A DNA stretch of 36,128 bases from Symbiodinium natans (GCA_905221605.1 CAJNDS010000829.1:26513-62640), one strand, 5' to 3'; positions 10,320-20,851 are shown, counted from the stretch's first letter. A program made the numbers and translations. The notes: generated by a model from the letters alone, not told the origin.

Positions 10320-10703
10320 CTACACCACATACAGTTGTCTGACACTTTCTCTGAGAAATCTCAAGAAGGCAGATGCGTCCTCCAGAGGCTCGTTTCGAGG
10401 ATAGTACGCGAAGTAGCGACAGTTTGAAATCTGGCCACAGACCTGCTGGCACCCTTCCAGGCCGCCGAGATCCTGCAACTCGCAACACACTTTCCACCCT
10501 GCAGTTCGATCTTTTCTTTTTCGGTTGGATATGTTGTGCAACATGCAGGAGTCGGAGCCTATTGTCACAACTCGTTTCAGGATGGAAGCGTCCCTTTGTG
10601 AGGCTCCAGGCCTTGAAAACCTGTAGCAGACGAAACGAACTGATCCGGGCCGAGGCAACGCAAGGTAAGGCCAAAAAGGCAGCGGCAAAAAAGTGCAGAG
10701 CAT
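10320..10703 (-). CDS. Upstream exon with PAN/apple-like cysteine pattern
   Basis: This minus-strand frame holds a convincing extracellular-type segment: KVCCELQDL, GLEGCQQVCGQIS and NCRYFAYYP, in the order and spacing of PAN/apple modules (paired Cys, then CxxxC, then a Cys before an aromatic strand). It lies directly 5' of the RCC1-like exon, which itself opens with more cysteines (CEDASEAAC), so the module probably continues across an intron. The exact junction is unresolved: the obvious GTATGT donor near 10326 would leave an intron of only about 27 nt. A hydrophobic Ala/Ile-rich stretch after the ATG near 10777-10775 could be the signal-peptide exon. The start is not determined. Confidence 0.5.
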   Translation of the reverse strand: MLCTFLPLPFWPYLALPRPGSVRFVCYRFSRPGASQRDASILKRVVTIGSDSCMLHNISNRKRKDRTAGWKVCCELQDLGGLEGCQQVCGQISNCRYFAYYPRNEPLEDASAFLRFLRESVRQLYVV

Positions 10704-11080
10704 AGTTGTTTTACATCGCTTCCAATGATGCTTATGATGATGGTGACAGGAGCAGCAGCAACAGCAGCAACAGCCATGGCTTCAGGGACAGATTCTGTAG
10801 CTAGCAACAAGCGTTGCACGGTGTGGTGGTCGAGTCTGTTGACAATTTAGTTGTAGTATCCAGCGGTATCTTTCACTGTATCTTTGGACTGTGCACATTT
10901 TAATATGAAGTTTAGTATACAGTAAGTAGCCAGTCTGAATCTTTCCACGTATCCTTTCTCAACGTTTGGTACCTAGTGAGGATATAGAAAGTCACCAGCG
11001 TGTATCTTTTCAAGTTTTCTAAATGAGACTCGAACCCCCTTGCCTTCTTACCTTAAGACCCAAAGGATTCCATCTTATGG

Positions 11081-11250
11081 CATATTATGGTATATTCTTG
11101 TATATTATTGTATATTATTGTATATTATTGTATATTATTGTATATTATTGTATATTATTGTATATTATTGTATATTATTGTATATTATTGTATATTATTG
11201 TATATTATTGTATATTATTGTATATTATTGTATATTATTGTATATTATGG
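11081..11250. repeat. Tandem decamer array (TATATTATTG)
   Basis: Fourteen perfect copies of TATATTATTG at 11101-11240, with one variant copy on each side (TATATTCTTG and TATATTATGG). The 10-nt period is close to one helical turn. Open frames across it exist only because of the repeat. Confidence 0.95.
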
Positions 11251-11596
11251 TTTTCTTGCGCCTCTTCAAGAGCCAGGATCTCGTTCTTCTCGCAGTACTT
11301 GCCGGTCAACTCAGGCTCGACCTCAGGTCTCGCGTATAAAGGTCCCGCAGCTCATGTACAGCTGTATATATTCATGGAAAAATGATAAAATTCTTGCCTC
11401 ACTAGATTGTTCTGAAATGAAAATCTTGCTAGAAAAATTGCTGCAGAAATTCCCGTACTATTCTCATAACAGAGCAGAGTATCATAGTATACAATACAAT
11501 TGCAGACTGGCTTTGGGGCTGTGGACACTCACGCACGACAAGCACACATGTTCCAGCCTCAAGCCCAGATCCAAAGTCATCCAAAGCTTGCAATAG
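11251..11596. other. No recognisable gene
   Basis: Mixed-composition sequence with no motif-bearing open frame. Confidence 0.4.
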
Positions 11597-11673
11597 TTCC
11601 CTAAACCCTTAAACCTAAAACCAAAACCCTAAACCCTAAACCCTAAACCCCAAACCCTAAACCCTAAACCCTA
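11597..11673 (-). repeat. Interstitial telomere-like tract (CCCTAAA)
   Basis: About ten CCCTAAA units with a few substitutions. It faces a TTTAGGG tract at 11769-11868 across about 95 nt. Confidence 0.9.
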
Positions 11674-11768
11674 CGCTATGCTTTCTCGCATTCCAAGGGA
11701 GCCTTGTACTCTCGCCCTGGAAGAACCGTGGAAGTGTCCGGGGCCACCTGGAACTTACTGTCGGTAAA

Positions 11769-11868
11769 CTAGGGTTTAGGGTTTTAGGTTTTAGGGTTTA
11801 CGGTCTAGGGTTTAGGATTTAGGGTTTAGGGTTTAGGGTTTAGGGTTTTGGGTTTTGGGTTTAGGGTA
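11769..11868 (+). repeat. Interstitial telomere-like tract (TTTAGGG)
   Basis: About thirteen TTTAGGG units, some degenerate (GTTTTAGG, GTTTACGG). Confidence 0.9.
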
Positions 11869-12498
11869 CCTCATTGCCCCATTCCCTACGAAACCAACAG
11901 TAAGGGAATGCACTACAACTCCCTAGTTGCCGAGTGCCCTGGGCCAAAGAAGGTTCACCTTTCAATTCTGGTAGGGTTGTATAGACCCCGAAAGGCTAAA
12001 GGTTGCCTTCTCAGCTACTGAGAGCAAATGCCCTTGCAGTTGCGACCCCAGAACGCTGAACACATGCATGCTACCATTCTCCAAGATGAAAAACCTCCGA
12101 AACTGCGGTAAGAGGCCGAGCAATCGTAGCCAGAAGCTTTTCTCGGTTGCTAGTGGGGGAGATCTGCAGGCGCAGGGCATTCGCACGTAGAATTTGCTGC
12201 TGACAACATGGGACGCATGACAGACTTGCAGCTTCCTTCTGTTGGGATCTCCTACTTCGCAAGAGCCGCTTCGGGAAGCCGAGCCCAACAGTGTCTCCAA
12301 AATGTTCGTGGCTAGGAATGTCGTAACGACTGGAGTTCTTCCTGGGATGAGAAACCCACAAACCCACTCTGATCACCGCAGCAATCGCGCCTTTCGCCAG
12401 ATGCTGGGTCCAAAGCGATCGGCACAAGCCGAAGGCCGGCGATCCTCGCATGAGCCTCGGCTGGATGCGGCTACGCAAAAGGAAGACAAACAAGAAAA
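11869..12498. other. No recognisable gene
   Basis: Overlapping short frames on both strands with no motif. Confidence 0.4.
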
Positions 12499-12500
12499 AA

Positions 12501-12562
12501 CCCTAAACCCTAAGGGTTTAGGGTTTAGGGTTTAGGGTTTAGGGTTTAGGGTTCAGGTTTAA
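12501..12562. repeat. Directly abutting CCCTAAA / TTTAGGG junction
   Basis: Two CCCTAAA-type units run straight into TTTAGGG units with no spacer (junction at about 12511-12514, CCCTAAGGGTTT), followed by about six more units. This is C-strand first, the reverse of a chromosome end-to-end fusion. Confidence 0.9.
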
Positions 12563-13679
12563 ACCCTGAACTCTAAGAGGTGTCGGTGCTTGTATCGCAG
12601 CAGGGAGCCCGTACCTTCAACCTCCACCCTTTCATCCACGGGTGCCACTGAAACTTTTCCAGGTGACTTTGCAATCCTAGTTGGTCCCTATCTGAGCCCT
12701 CGAACAGGAAAGGAGCGGCGAAAGGTTTAGACACCGTCACAAGAAGCCAAAAATCTTGGACTCAGACACCCTTGCCATTCAACTCCTCGGTGATCTTCCT
12801 AAACTCTGATCGCCTGCAGTGTGTTCCACAGCTTGGCATACCTACACTTCCCACTCCATTAAAGCGACTGCAAGACTTAGTGACCCCGGCCATTCAACCT
12901 AAAGCACCTGGACTGTAAACGCCAACTCCAGCGAAGACACGGTAGTGGACGCATCGCTTGCATTGGGCTCCCAAGCGGAAGCGGCTGTTGTACCAACCGT
13001 AGTAGTTGCACTTTTCCTGGGCTTCTGGCTTACACATCTACGGATGGTGTCTCACTTCAAACACTGGAAGCAAGAACCCTGGCTTTTTTTGAAACGTTGG
13101 ACCCCAAATACAACCCACGGCACTTCGCAGCCTCAACTCCTCACGCTTTAAGGCTAAAGCTCAGAAGCTCTACTTTCGGGAGCGTCCGCGCAGCCTTGGG
13201 GCGTTTGAGTCTTAAAGCCTAAGGCAAAAGCCCGGAGGCTGTTGTCATGAAGGCTTCAGGGTCAACTCTAGGGTCCTTTCAGGGAGGGGGGAAGGCACCT
13301 GGGGACCTTTCGGCACGCCTTGGGGACTGAGGGAACTGTGGCCCCCATGGAACCGCCGCCCTTGACCCATAAGTTAAGGAGCAGGGCTATTTAACCTTTG
13401 GCTGGGGTGTTGCTTGCGCTTATTTGGAGTGGGTCTGGCCAACAAAGGGGTGCTCTTGGAAATCTTGAGGAACTTATTGGTTTACAGGGTTCTGAATACG
13501 AAACTTGCTGTTTCTGGCTGGCTCGAACTTCAGGAATAACAGAAGACTGCTGAAAGCTGAAGGCAACACACAGAGGCTCTTATGACAAAGGCTGCATGAA
13601 GGGGTGCTGCAGAGTGTTTGGCTGTGAGCATCCCCGAGGATCCGCCACAAATCGGTGAGCTGCAGCTTCAATGGGTTTC
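12563..13679. other. No recognisable gene
   Basis: Only short frames. One plus-strand frame (12945-13151) includes a hydrophobic stretch but no family signature. AAGGCTAAAGC/TTAAAGCCTAAGG words at about 13150-13225 form a loose inverted repeat. Confidence 0.4.
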
Positions 13680-13680
13680 G

Positions 13681-13832
13681 GGTTTAGGCTATTAGGGTTT
13701 AGGGTTTAGGGTTTAGGGCGTTTAGGGCGTTTAGGGCATTTAGGGTTTAGGGTTTAGGGTTTAGGGTTTAGGGCTTAGGGTTTGTGGTCTAGGGTGTAGG
13801 GTTTAGGGTTTAGGGTTTGGGGTTCAGGGAAG
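13681..13832 (+). repeat. Interstitial telomere-like tract (TTTAGGG)
   Basis: About twenty units including variants (GCGTTTAGGG, GGGCATTTAGGG), so more decayed than the other tracts. Confidence 0.88.
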
Positions 13833-14606
13833 CTGCAGCTTCAATATTTAGGTCAGATTGTTTCGGAAGGCACCGGTCTCATTAGGGAGGTATTTTCAGG
13901 TTTCGGGGTATTTGGTAGGGGGGTATGTGGTGGGTGTTTCCAATGGAGTTGCTCATTCTGATTTTCTTCTCGGATCGGAGGAAGGCCCTATGTAATCAGC
14001 ATCTGAGCTGGCGACATAAAGTAACACCTACGACAACCTCTTAGCCTCCGTATGGCCGACACAAGACCTAATATGCAACATTTGCATGACTGTCGCATCT
14101 TCCTTGCCAGCGTATGTTGCAATGGAAGGTTTCGGCACTAGATTCGACAGACACTAAACGCCGGAGCCAACGAAGCTCCGAACATCATCTACAGCTCTGC
14201 ATGATGGCGCAAGCAGATTTAGAGTTTAGATGTAATTCTTCCGATCACAACAACTCACGCCCCAAGCACACAAGTCTCCACCGAATGCACTTAAAAACGC
14301 CACCCAATCCTGCTGTGTCTTTACTCCGGGTGGCGTCTGCCGCGCAAAGTTCCTCCAAGATGGATTGCCAGGATACGGATAGACTCGAGAGTTAGATGTT
14401 TGGGGCTCAGATCTTCATGCCGCTGAGGCATGAGCAGAAAAGGCTTGTGATGCCCTGTTGCCACTTTTGTGTTCCCTCTGTGTCTAGCAGGGGGCCTCGA
14501 GCATCCTCGAAAGTGCGCCTCCTTGAAAGCTCAGAAGCCTGACATATCGGAGCCACGAGCCCGAATGCGGACGCGCGACGCGCAGATCGTCCGCACGGTG
14601 CATGGA
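13833..14606. other. No recognisable gene
   Basis: A 93-codon plus-strand frame at 14114-14395 has no recognisable motif. Nothing else is visible. Confidence 0.4.
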
Positions 14607-14680
14607 ACCCTAAACCCTAAACCCTAAACCCTAAACCCTAAACCCTAAACCCTAAACCCTAAACCCTAAACCCTAAACCC
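14606..14680 (-). repeat. Interstitial telomere-like tract (CCCTAAA)
   Basis: Ten near-perfect CCCTAAA units, the cleanest such tract in the window. Confidence 0.92.
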
Positions 14681-14763
14681 GAAACCGTGGCTTCGACCAC
14701 AGCGAGGCCCACGGCCCGATGTCGGTTGTGCAGCAGGCGAGGAGGAACACCCAGCAGGGCATT

Positions 14764-15005
14764 GAATCTCAAAGGTTTGGAATATTTTTGGAATATGGCA
14801 TCCTGTATCAGATACAGATTTTAAGTGGAACAAATGGTATATATGATGTACAAGGATCAAACATCAATGACATTGAAATCTTTTCAATGTCATTCAATAG
14901 ACGATATTGGATATGATTATCCAATAGTAGATGTAGATGGTCGACAAGAATTTATTGCTGGATATCATACAAAAAGTACAACAGCTAAGCAGCTGAACAT
15001 GATAC
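14764..15005. other. AT-rich island with a 13-bp hairpin
   Basis: Composition drops to clearly AT-rich compared with both sides. Positions 14866-14878 and 14882-14894 are exact reverse complements (core TGACATTGAAA) with a 3-nt loop. Open frames of about 65 codons exist but match nothing I know. It may be a transferred or organelle-derived fragment. Confidence 0.45.
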
Positions 15006-15470
15006 AGACAAACGTACACCAGGTGCGCATGGAGTCGCCGATCGTGCGAGGGGGGGGGGGGCGGGTCGTCGATCGAGATGAGGTCATCCTGGCTCTTCTT
15101 CTCACGAACATCGGGGTGGATCTGCGACAGAGCGCATGCTGGCGGACGCTTGCGGACGTTGCGGCTTTCGAAGGCTTGGCGACTTCGCGCCTGCAAGACG
15201 CAGGACTTGTGACTCTCAATCTCAAAACAAGAACCCTCCTGCCAACGCAGTTTTCTTTCGGGTCCTCGCACTCTTGACGGCTGCCCACCAGACCGAATGA
15301 TCTGTACGCTGCCGTCGCTACCTGCCATCGCACATGCACTGCAAACCCTTCGAAAGGCAGAAGTCCTCAACAAAGGTCAAAACTTCTCTACTAGTGCTGT
15401 TAAAGTAACTTAGGACTTTTGGTGTCTCGGAAACAGGTTGGGGCAAGCTCCAAAGGGGGGTGTGGAGGAC
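15006..15470. other. No recognisable gene
   Basis: Overlapping open frames on both strands (for example 15373-14894 minus) but no motif. A G run lies at about 15050-15060. Confidence 0.35.
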
Positions 15471-15822
15471 TTACGACTCACAGCTTGTCGCAGTTTGAGG
15501 TGCAAGAGGCTGCCGCGTTTGTGGCAGCAGCAGGTCGAAACGAACATCGATCTGCGGCCAAGCTACCTCCGCTGCACTGTAACAATACTGTCCGAAGTAC
15601 GAACTCATCTCCTCGAACTCCGCTGAAGTGGACGTGTTCGTGAACACATCCAGCACCTGGCGGTGATCCTCGCAAAGAATTTGCATGCAGCACCTTGCTG
15701 CACAGAGGTTGGAATAGGCCCCCCCCAAAGTGGTTCCCACGTGGCTCCTTCTGCAACAAGCATGTGGGATCTGCACAAGCACCGCCGAGAAAGGCCAGCA
15801 GCAGCACTAAAATCTTCGGCAT
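15471..15822 (-). pseudogene. Small secreted-type protein with a frameshift in a C run
   Basis: The minus-strand ATG at 15822 begins a textbook signal peptide (MPKILVLLLAFLGGACADP). After about 34 residues the protein-like signal moves to the neighbouring frame (segments such as CAARCCMQILCEDHRQVLDV and GQYCYSAAEVAWP), which ends near 15471. The switch coincides with an 8-nt C run at 15719-15726, where a 7-nt run would keep one frame. Either the assembly has a homopolymer error or the gene is broken; a very short intron is less likely. The product would be about 117 residues, cysteine-bearing and secreted. No family is recognised. Confidence 0.5.
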
Positions 15823-17545
15823 GGCGACTCAAGCATGTACGGTTCGGTTTCAACCTCTCTTCGCGATTGCCTTTGGCAAGCGCTTGAAAACGGCTGCAAA
15901 CATATCACCAAGCACTTTCGAAAATTTTCGACTGAGGCACATACATTAGCCATGTCTACTGACTTTTCATGCCTGGCTTGCATGAAACACATGCAACTCG
16001 CGCCGTCTGGGGAGTTGGTGGGCAGATGACATACATCTTCTGTATGCAAAAGCATCACAGGACCTCAAACTCGCCGGGCCCGACAGTGCCAGAAAGCGTA
16101 GCTGGCAGCTCGGGAACGGACAGATGATCTACGAGGGCGGCAGACTTGCCAAAACAAAAGCAACCAAGTGATGGGGTCTACATTTGACACAACAAATGCC
16201 GACAGCAACTTCTCTTGAGTTTGATGGAACAGATGTGTGCGATGTGCGGTAACCTGATTATGGATCAGACCTTGCATTGATGGAACAGAGCCAAATAGAA
16301 GGTGCATGATTTTCGGGCCCAGCTCCAAGCAGCAAGGTCTGGTTGGATGAAGAAAGATACACAAGACAAACACTGTGTCAGCTCGAAACGACGAGAAATT
16401 CATGTACATAAAAATATGGGACTCAAAAGCAAGAGCATGAATCAGAAAACAACTGACACATGGCCGACCTACAGGTTCACGTGACCCGTCACAACTTGAC
16501 GACATTGGACACGACAGGCGAACACACAAGAGTAAGCTTCGGGCACAGATCCGGTAAGCGACAAGTGAGCGAACCGGCCGGGATCCTTCACGCCTGACGA
16601 AAGGTCCGAAGGCCTACAGGAAACGCAGCTAGGGACATGGCGGTGGGTCAGCACGCGACCCCGCAAAAATAGAATACCGAACGCCTGAGTGAGGGTTGCC
16701 CCCCCCCCCATGACATGATGTGTACGGGCGCTCAGACCGCCTGATGCGCTCGGCGGTGCCATGCGCCGCTGGCGTGGCCCGCGGATGACGCAGAGAATAA
16801 AGGGGCACAAAGCATCAGTTTTTACAACCAGGCAAGGTTCGAGGATGTAAAGTCAACTTAGCATGCTCACCTCGAATGCACCATCTCGGCAACGTGGAAC
16901 TCTTAAGGGCCTTTGAAGCTCCCAGCAAGCAGCAACGCATCAATCATAAGTTTTGTTCTCTTCTTTCAACCATTTTGTCATGTTTGGGAGCTGCAAAAAC
17001 TTCAAAACAGGAAGCTGTGAAACTTCCAAGAAAACGCTTCAACAAGGAGCTAGCTTGCAGATGGTGCGAATAGGTCGCCGGGGAAAGTACACTTGGGATC
17101 TGGGTGGTTCCAAAACTTGACAAGACCAGAGGGGTGCACAGAGGGCCGGTTTGAGCCGTCACAAAATGTTCAAACCGAATCACATGCAGGGCTTGCGAGC
17201 AGCAGAAGCTGAGCCTATGTTATATACCTGTTCTCTGGACATTGCCAGAGGTCGAAGCTAGCTGGCCTCTTGAATACGCACCTCTGACAGCACGTTGGGG
17301 TTGAGGGTTTAAGGCTTCGGCTCATAGGGTTTAGGGCTTCTTTAGGGCTTCCAGGCGGGTTTGTAGGCGTGTTGGATGGTCTGCCACAGCCTCCGGCCCA
17401 GGGCCATGGAAACACCGCCGCTGCTCTTGGGCTTGGCGGATGCACTCGAACCTTGGAAGAGTCTGGATATTAAATTACAGTCTATTGCTTTTTTTCCCGA
17501 AAAGCATCGCGAAGGGTTCTTCCGTGCGGAGCCCTCTGACCCAAC
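15823..17545. other. No recognisable gene
   Basis: Short frames on both strands without motifs. A C run lies at 16699-16708 and a degenerate TTTAGGG-like stretch at about 17305-17345. Confidence 0.4.
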
Positions 17546-17547
17546 AA

Positions 17548-18066
17548 CATAGAGTGAAGTACATAGAGTGAAGTGCATAGAGTCAAGTGCATAGAGTGAA
17601 GTGCATAGAGTGAAGTACATAGAGTGAAGTGCATAGAGTGAAGCGCATAGAGTGAAGTGCATAGAGCGAAGTGCATAGTGTGAAATGCATAGAGTGAAGC
17701 GCATAGAGTGAAGTGCATAGAGTGAAGTGCACAGAGCGAAGGGCATAGAGTGAATGGCATAGAGTGAAGCGCATAGAGTCAAGTGCATAGAGTGAAGTGC
17801 ATAGAGTGAAGTGCATAGAGTGAAGTGCATAGAGTCAAGTGCATAGAGTGAAGTGCATAGTGTGAAGTGCATAGAGTGAAGCGCATAGAGTGAAGTGCAT
17901 AGAGTCAAGTGCATAGAGTCAAGTGCATAGAGTGAAGTGCATAGAGTGAATTGCATAGAGTGAAGTGCATAGAGTGAAGTGCATAGAGTCAAGTGCATAG
18001 AGTCAAGTGCATAGAGTGAAGTGCATAGGGTGAATTGCATAGAGTGAAGTGCATAGAGTCAAGTGA
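17548..18066. repeat. 14-bp minisatellite (about 37 copies)
   Basis: Unit AAGTGCATAGAGTG repeated about 37 times with sporadic substitutions (GTGAAG/GTCAAG, GTGCAT/GCGCAT). Because 14 is not a multiple of three, all frames cycle through the same peptide. The 232-codon minus-strand frame is an artefact of the repeat. Confidence 0.93.
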
Positions 18067-18778
18067 GTTTAGTACAAGTTAATAGAAACTACGAGATTTA
18101 CTACCGAGTTTTAGATTTCTGAATTAAATTACTCTTTCTGAGCGTCGATGAAACCTTCCGTGGCGCAAATGATGTCATCCTCCGAAGAATGTGGGTCGAC
18201 GCAGGCACTTTGAACACCGATGACCTTCTTTTCGGCCTTTGTCGTTTGAATGGATTTGACCGCGCTCTTCGAAACACGCTCGAGGCTCATCGCTTTATGG
18301 ATGAAACTGACTCGGAATCGTCCGTTGAAATGAGCGACTCGGAATCATCATCGATGAGCGTCGTCTCAGACGTGTAAGACCTTGTAGGAACCGCGTAGTG
18401 ATCGCGTCGTGACCGAGTAGCGACCGCGTAGTGACCGCTCGAGTCTGGAGTGTGGGGATACTTCAGAACAGAGCAGAAAACAAACCTATCGGATTTTCTT
18501 CGTTTGACAGCGCGTCATCTGTTCAAATGACGGTTTCAAAGGCACACGATCGGAAAAATCATGGCATTCTCATTGCAAACCATCGGAATTTCTCATTTTC
18601 AGACTCGAGTTGGCAGGAATGGGCACGAATTGGAGCGAATTGGACGAATTAAGCCAAAAATAATCGACACGAGAGGTGACGCGGCATTCAGGAGAGCGTA
18701 CTTCCAGCTGAAAACTGCAATTTTGCATCAACATTCTATCAAAAATGATGTCGCGGGAATGACCCCAATATAGGGTTA
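18067..18778. other. No recognisable gene; short GACCGCGTAGT iteration
   Basis: A degenerate 10-12 nt motif (GACCGCGTAGTG) recurs four or five times at about 18380-18440. A 62-codon plus-strand frame at 18189-18377 ends in a Ser/Asp/Glu-rich tail and might be a small exon, but nothing supports it further. Confidence 0.35.
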
Positions 18779-18789
18779 GGGTTAACCTT

Positions 18790-19190
18790 AAAACACAAGA
18801 ATCATAATTTTTCCTCTCCTCTTCTACAGGCTTCGCAGGACGACAAGAAACAAAGGGGGTGGAATTTAGACTGATTCTCTTCTTCTCTCGTCTTCTACAG
18901 GCTTCGCATGACGACAAGAAACAAAGAGGGGTGGGAATTCTTCTCCTCTCTTCTTCTACAGGCTTCGCAGGACGACAAGAAACAAAGGGAGTGGAATTTA
19001 GAATAATTCCTCTTCTTCTACAGGCTTCGCATGACGACAAGAAACAAAGGGGGGTGGAATTTAGAATAATTCTCTTCTCCTCTCCTCTTCTACAGGCTTC
19101 GCACGACGACAAGAAACAAAGGCAAAGGGGGTGGAATTTAGAAGAATTCTCTTCTCCTCTCTTCTTCTACAGGCTTTGCAGGCAGACAAG
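18790..19190 (+). repeat. Tandem 60-90 bp repeat, forward copies
   Basis: Five or six copies of a unit containing CTTCTACAGGCTTCGCA, then GACGACAAGAAACAAAG and GTGGAATTTAGAATAATTC. The same unit occurs in reverse orientation at 19770-19855 and 21150-21330. Each unit has a pyrimidine-rich CTACAG|G resembling a 3' splice site. Confidence 0.8.
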
Positions 19191-19195
19191 AAACG

Positions 19196-19251
19196 ACGAC
19201 GACTTCTTCTACTACTACTACTACTATTATTACTACTACTACTACTATTAT

Positions 19252-19304
<53 letters not shown>

Positions 19305-19404
19305 TTACGACGACTACTAGTACTAGTACTAGTACTAGTACTAGTACTAGTACTAGTACTAGTACTAGTACTAGTACTAGTACTAGTACTAGTACTAGTA
19401 CTAG

Positions 19405-19452
<48 letters not shown>

Positions 19453-19455
19453 TAT

Positions 19456-19493
<38 letters not shown>

Positions 19494-19510
19494 CTACGAC
19501 TCCTACGAAG
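19196..19510. repeat. TAC trinucleotide and TAGTAC hexamer array
   Basis: Long ACT/TAC triplet runs flank a core at about 19315-19408 of about 15 copies of the self-complementary hexamer TAGTAC/ACTAGT. Any stretch of the core is a perfect palindrome. Confidence 0.93.
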
Positions 19511-19534
19511 AATATTCATAATATCCGAGTTTGA

Positions 19535-19645
19535 GTTAGAGTTAACCTGAACTCCAACCCGAGTTGGAGTTGGAGTTAACCTGACTCCAACCTGAGTTGG
19601 AGTTGGCGTCAACCTGAACTCCAACCCAGGTTGGAGTTCCTCGTC
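19535..19645. repeat. Clustered AACTCCAAC / GTTGGAGTT inverted words
   Basis: Alternating direct and inverted 8-10 nt words (AACTCCAA and TTGGAGTT) recur about every 20 nt, giving several overlapping small hairpins. Confidence 0.7.
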
Positions 19646-19692
19646 TAAATTCCACCTCCCTTGTTTTCTTGTTCATTTTTCTGGACAAGCTT

Positions 19693-19738
19693 TCCGGGGG
19701 GGGGGTGTGGGGGGGGGGGCGCGTAGCCCCCCCCCTTC
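19693..19738. repeat. G run followed by C run
   Basis: Two G homopolymers (with an internal TGT) are followed within ten bases by a C homopolymer. The stretch can fold back on itself and is probably length-unstable. Confidence 0.75.
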
Positions 19739-19769
19739 GAAAAGAGAGAAGAATGGAAGGGAAGAGGAG

Positions 19770-19855
19770 AGAATTATTCTAAATTCCACGCCCTCAGTTT
19801 CTTGTTGTCCTTCGAAGCCTGTGGAAGAGAAGAGAAGAGAATTATTCTACAACCC
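19770..19855 (-). repeat. Inverted copy of the 18.8-kb repeat family
   Basis: Contains TTCTAAATTCCACGCC, then TTTCTTGTTGTCCTTCGAAG and a GAAGAG-rich end, the reverse complement of the 18790-19190 unit. Confidence 0.7.
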
Positions 19856-20800
19856 TACGTGCCCCAACTAAGTTGTGAGCCATAGGAACTCAAGCCATGC
19901 CTCTGTTGCCCCTGAGCTCTCCATCGAAGACACGAGCCTTTTGGGGAACTTTCTTGAAGCTTGTAGAATGGGAATGGCGACTCCAAACCCCAGACCCTAA
20001 CAAACCCCCCCCCCCTTCCCCCCATTTTTTTGGCTGCGAGCTTGAATGGCATCAGTCTCAGGGTCTCAGGCGTCGCGGCCACGCAGGCCAGCTTTGGCTG
20101 CGGCTCCTTCGCATTCCCCCCCCCCCACCTTCTTAGTCTTGGTTCTCCAGTTAAGCTCAAGTTGCATACGACCCTGGATCCTAAAACTTTAAAAGGCAGA
20201 CTCGGTACTCGGTACATGTTGAAACTTCTTGGAACTCAGGGCTCAGATGTTTCTTGCGGTTTCAAGTTTCATTCCGCTGCCCCTAGATCAGTCCACCATC
20301 AAGGTTGTGGAGAGGTGATTGAAGGAGAGGACCGGACCGGAATTCAACTAATCTGCAAACACTCAAGAGAAGGAAATTAAACAAGCCAACATTCCAGGCA
20401 TTTTTGTCTTGTTGTAAAGCTACACTAGGTAGGGTTTCAACCGTCTTGGGGCTGCAGGGCTAGCTGAGCCGCCTTCGGCACGACCATCGGCGCCGCGCAG
20501 CATGGGAGCGGATCCTCAGCGCAGACTCGCCCTGGATGTTTAGGGTTTGGGGTTCGGCGTTGAAGTGTTTAGGAACCAAAAGCCCTAAAGCACTTTGCAA
20601 GCCTGGGTCCAGCCTTGCGTACTACTTTGGTGACCATGGAGAGAATTCTAAGCCTGTGCATATATATATATATATACTTATATGGAAACTATTACTTTTC
20701 TTCTTCGGTGTTACGTGGAATACACTGGCAGAATCGCCACTCCATACGCAGACGAGATCGAACAGGCTGTCGCTTGCATACAGGTATGTGTTTCAATCAA
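19856..20800. other. No recognisable gene
   Basis: C runs at about 20007-20022 and 20117-20126, a (TA)n tract at about 20660-20677 and a single TTTAGGG at about 20538. No credible coding region. Confidence 0.4.
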
Positions 20801-20807
20801 ACAGCAA

Positions 20808-20851
20808 AGTTGAGCACCTATACATCTTCTGGGCAGTATAGGTGCTCAACT
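20808..20851. repeat. Perfect 16-bp inverted repeat, 12-nt loop
   Basis: 20808-20823 and 20836-20851 are exact reverse complements (AGTTGAGCACCTATAC), with loop ATCTTCTGGGCA. This is a strong isolated hairpin in non-coding DNA. It could be a miniature element, a structured RNA or a terminator-like stem. Confidence 0.85.

Noticed and set aside
12501-12562. Telomere-telomere fusion scar
   Set aside because: The order is CCCTAAA then TTTAGGG; a fusion of chromosome ends would give TTTAGGG then CCCTAAA.
17342-18040. 232-codon minus-strand frame with repeated SLYALHS
   Set aside because: A 14-bp repeat without stop codons keeps all frames open; no start context or unique sequence.
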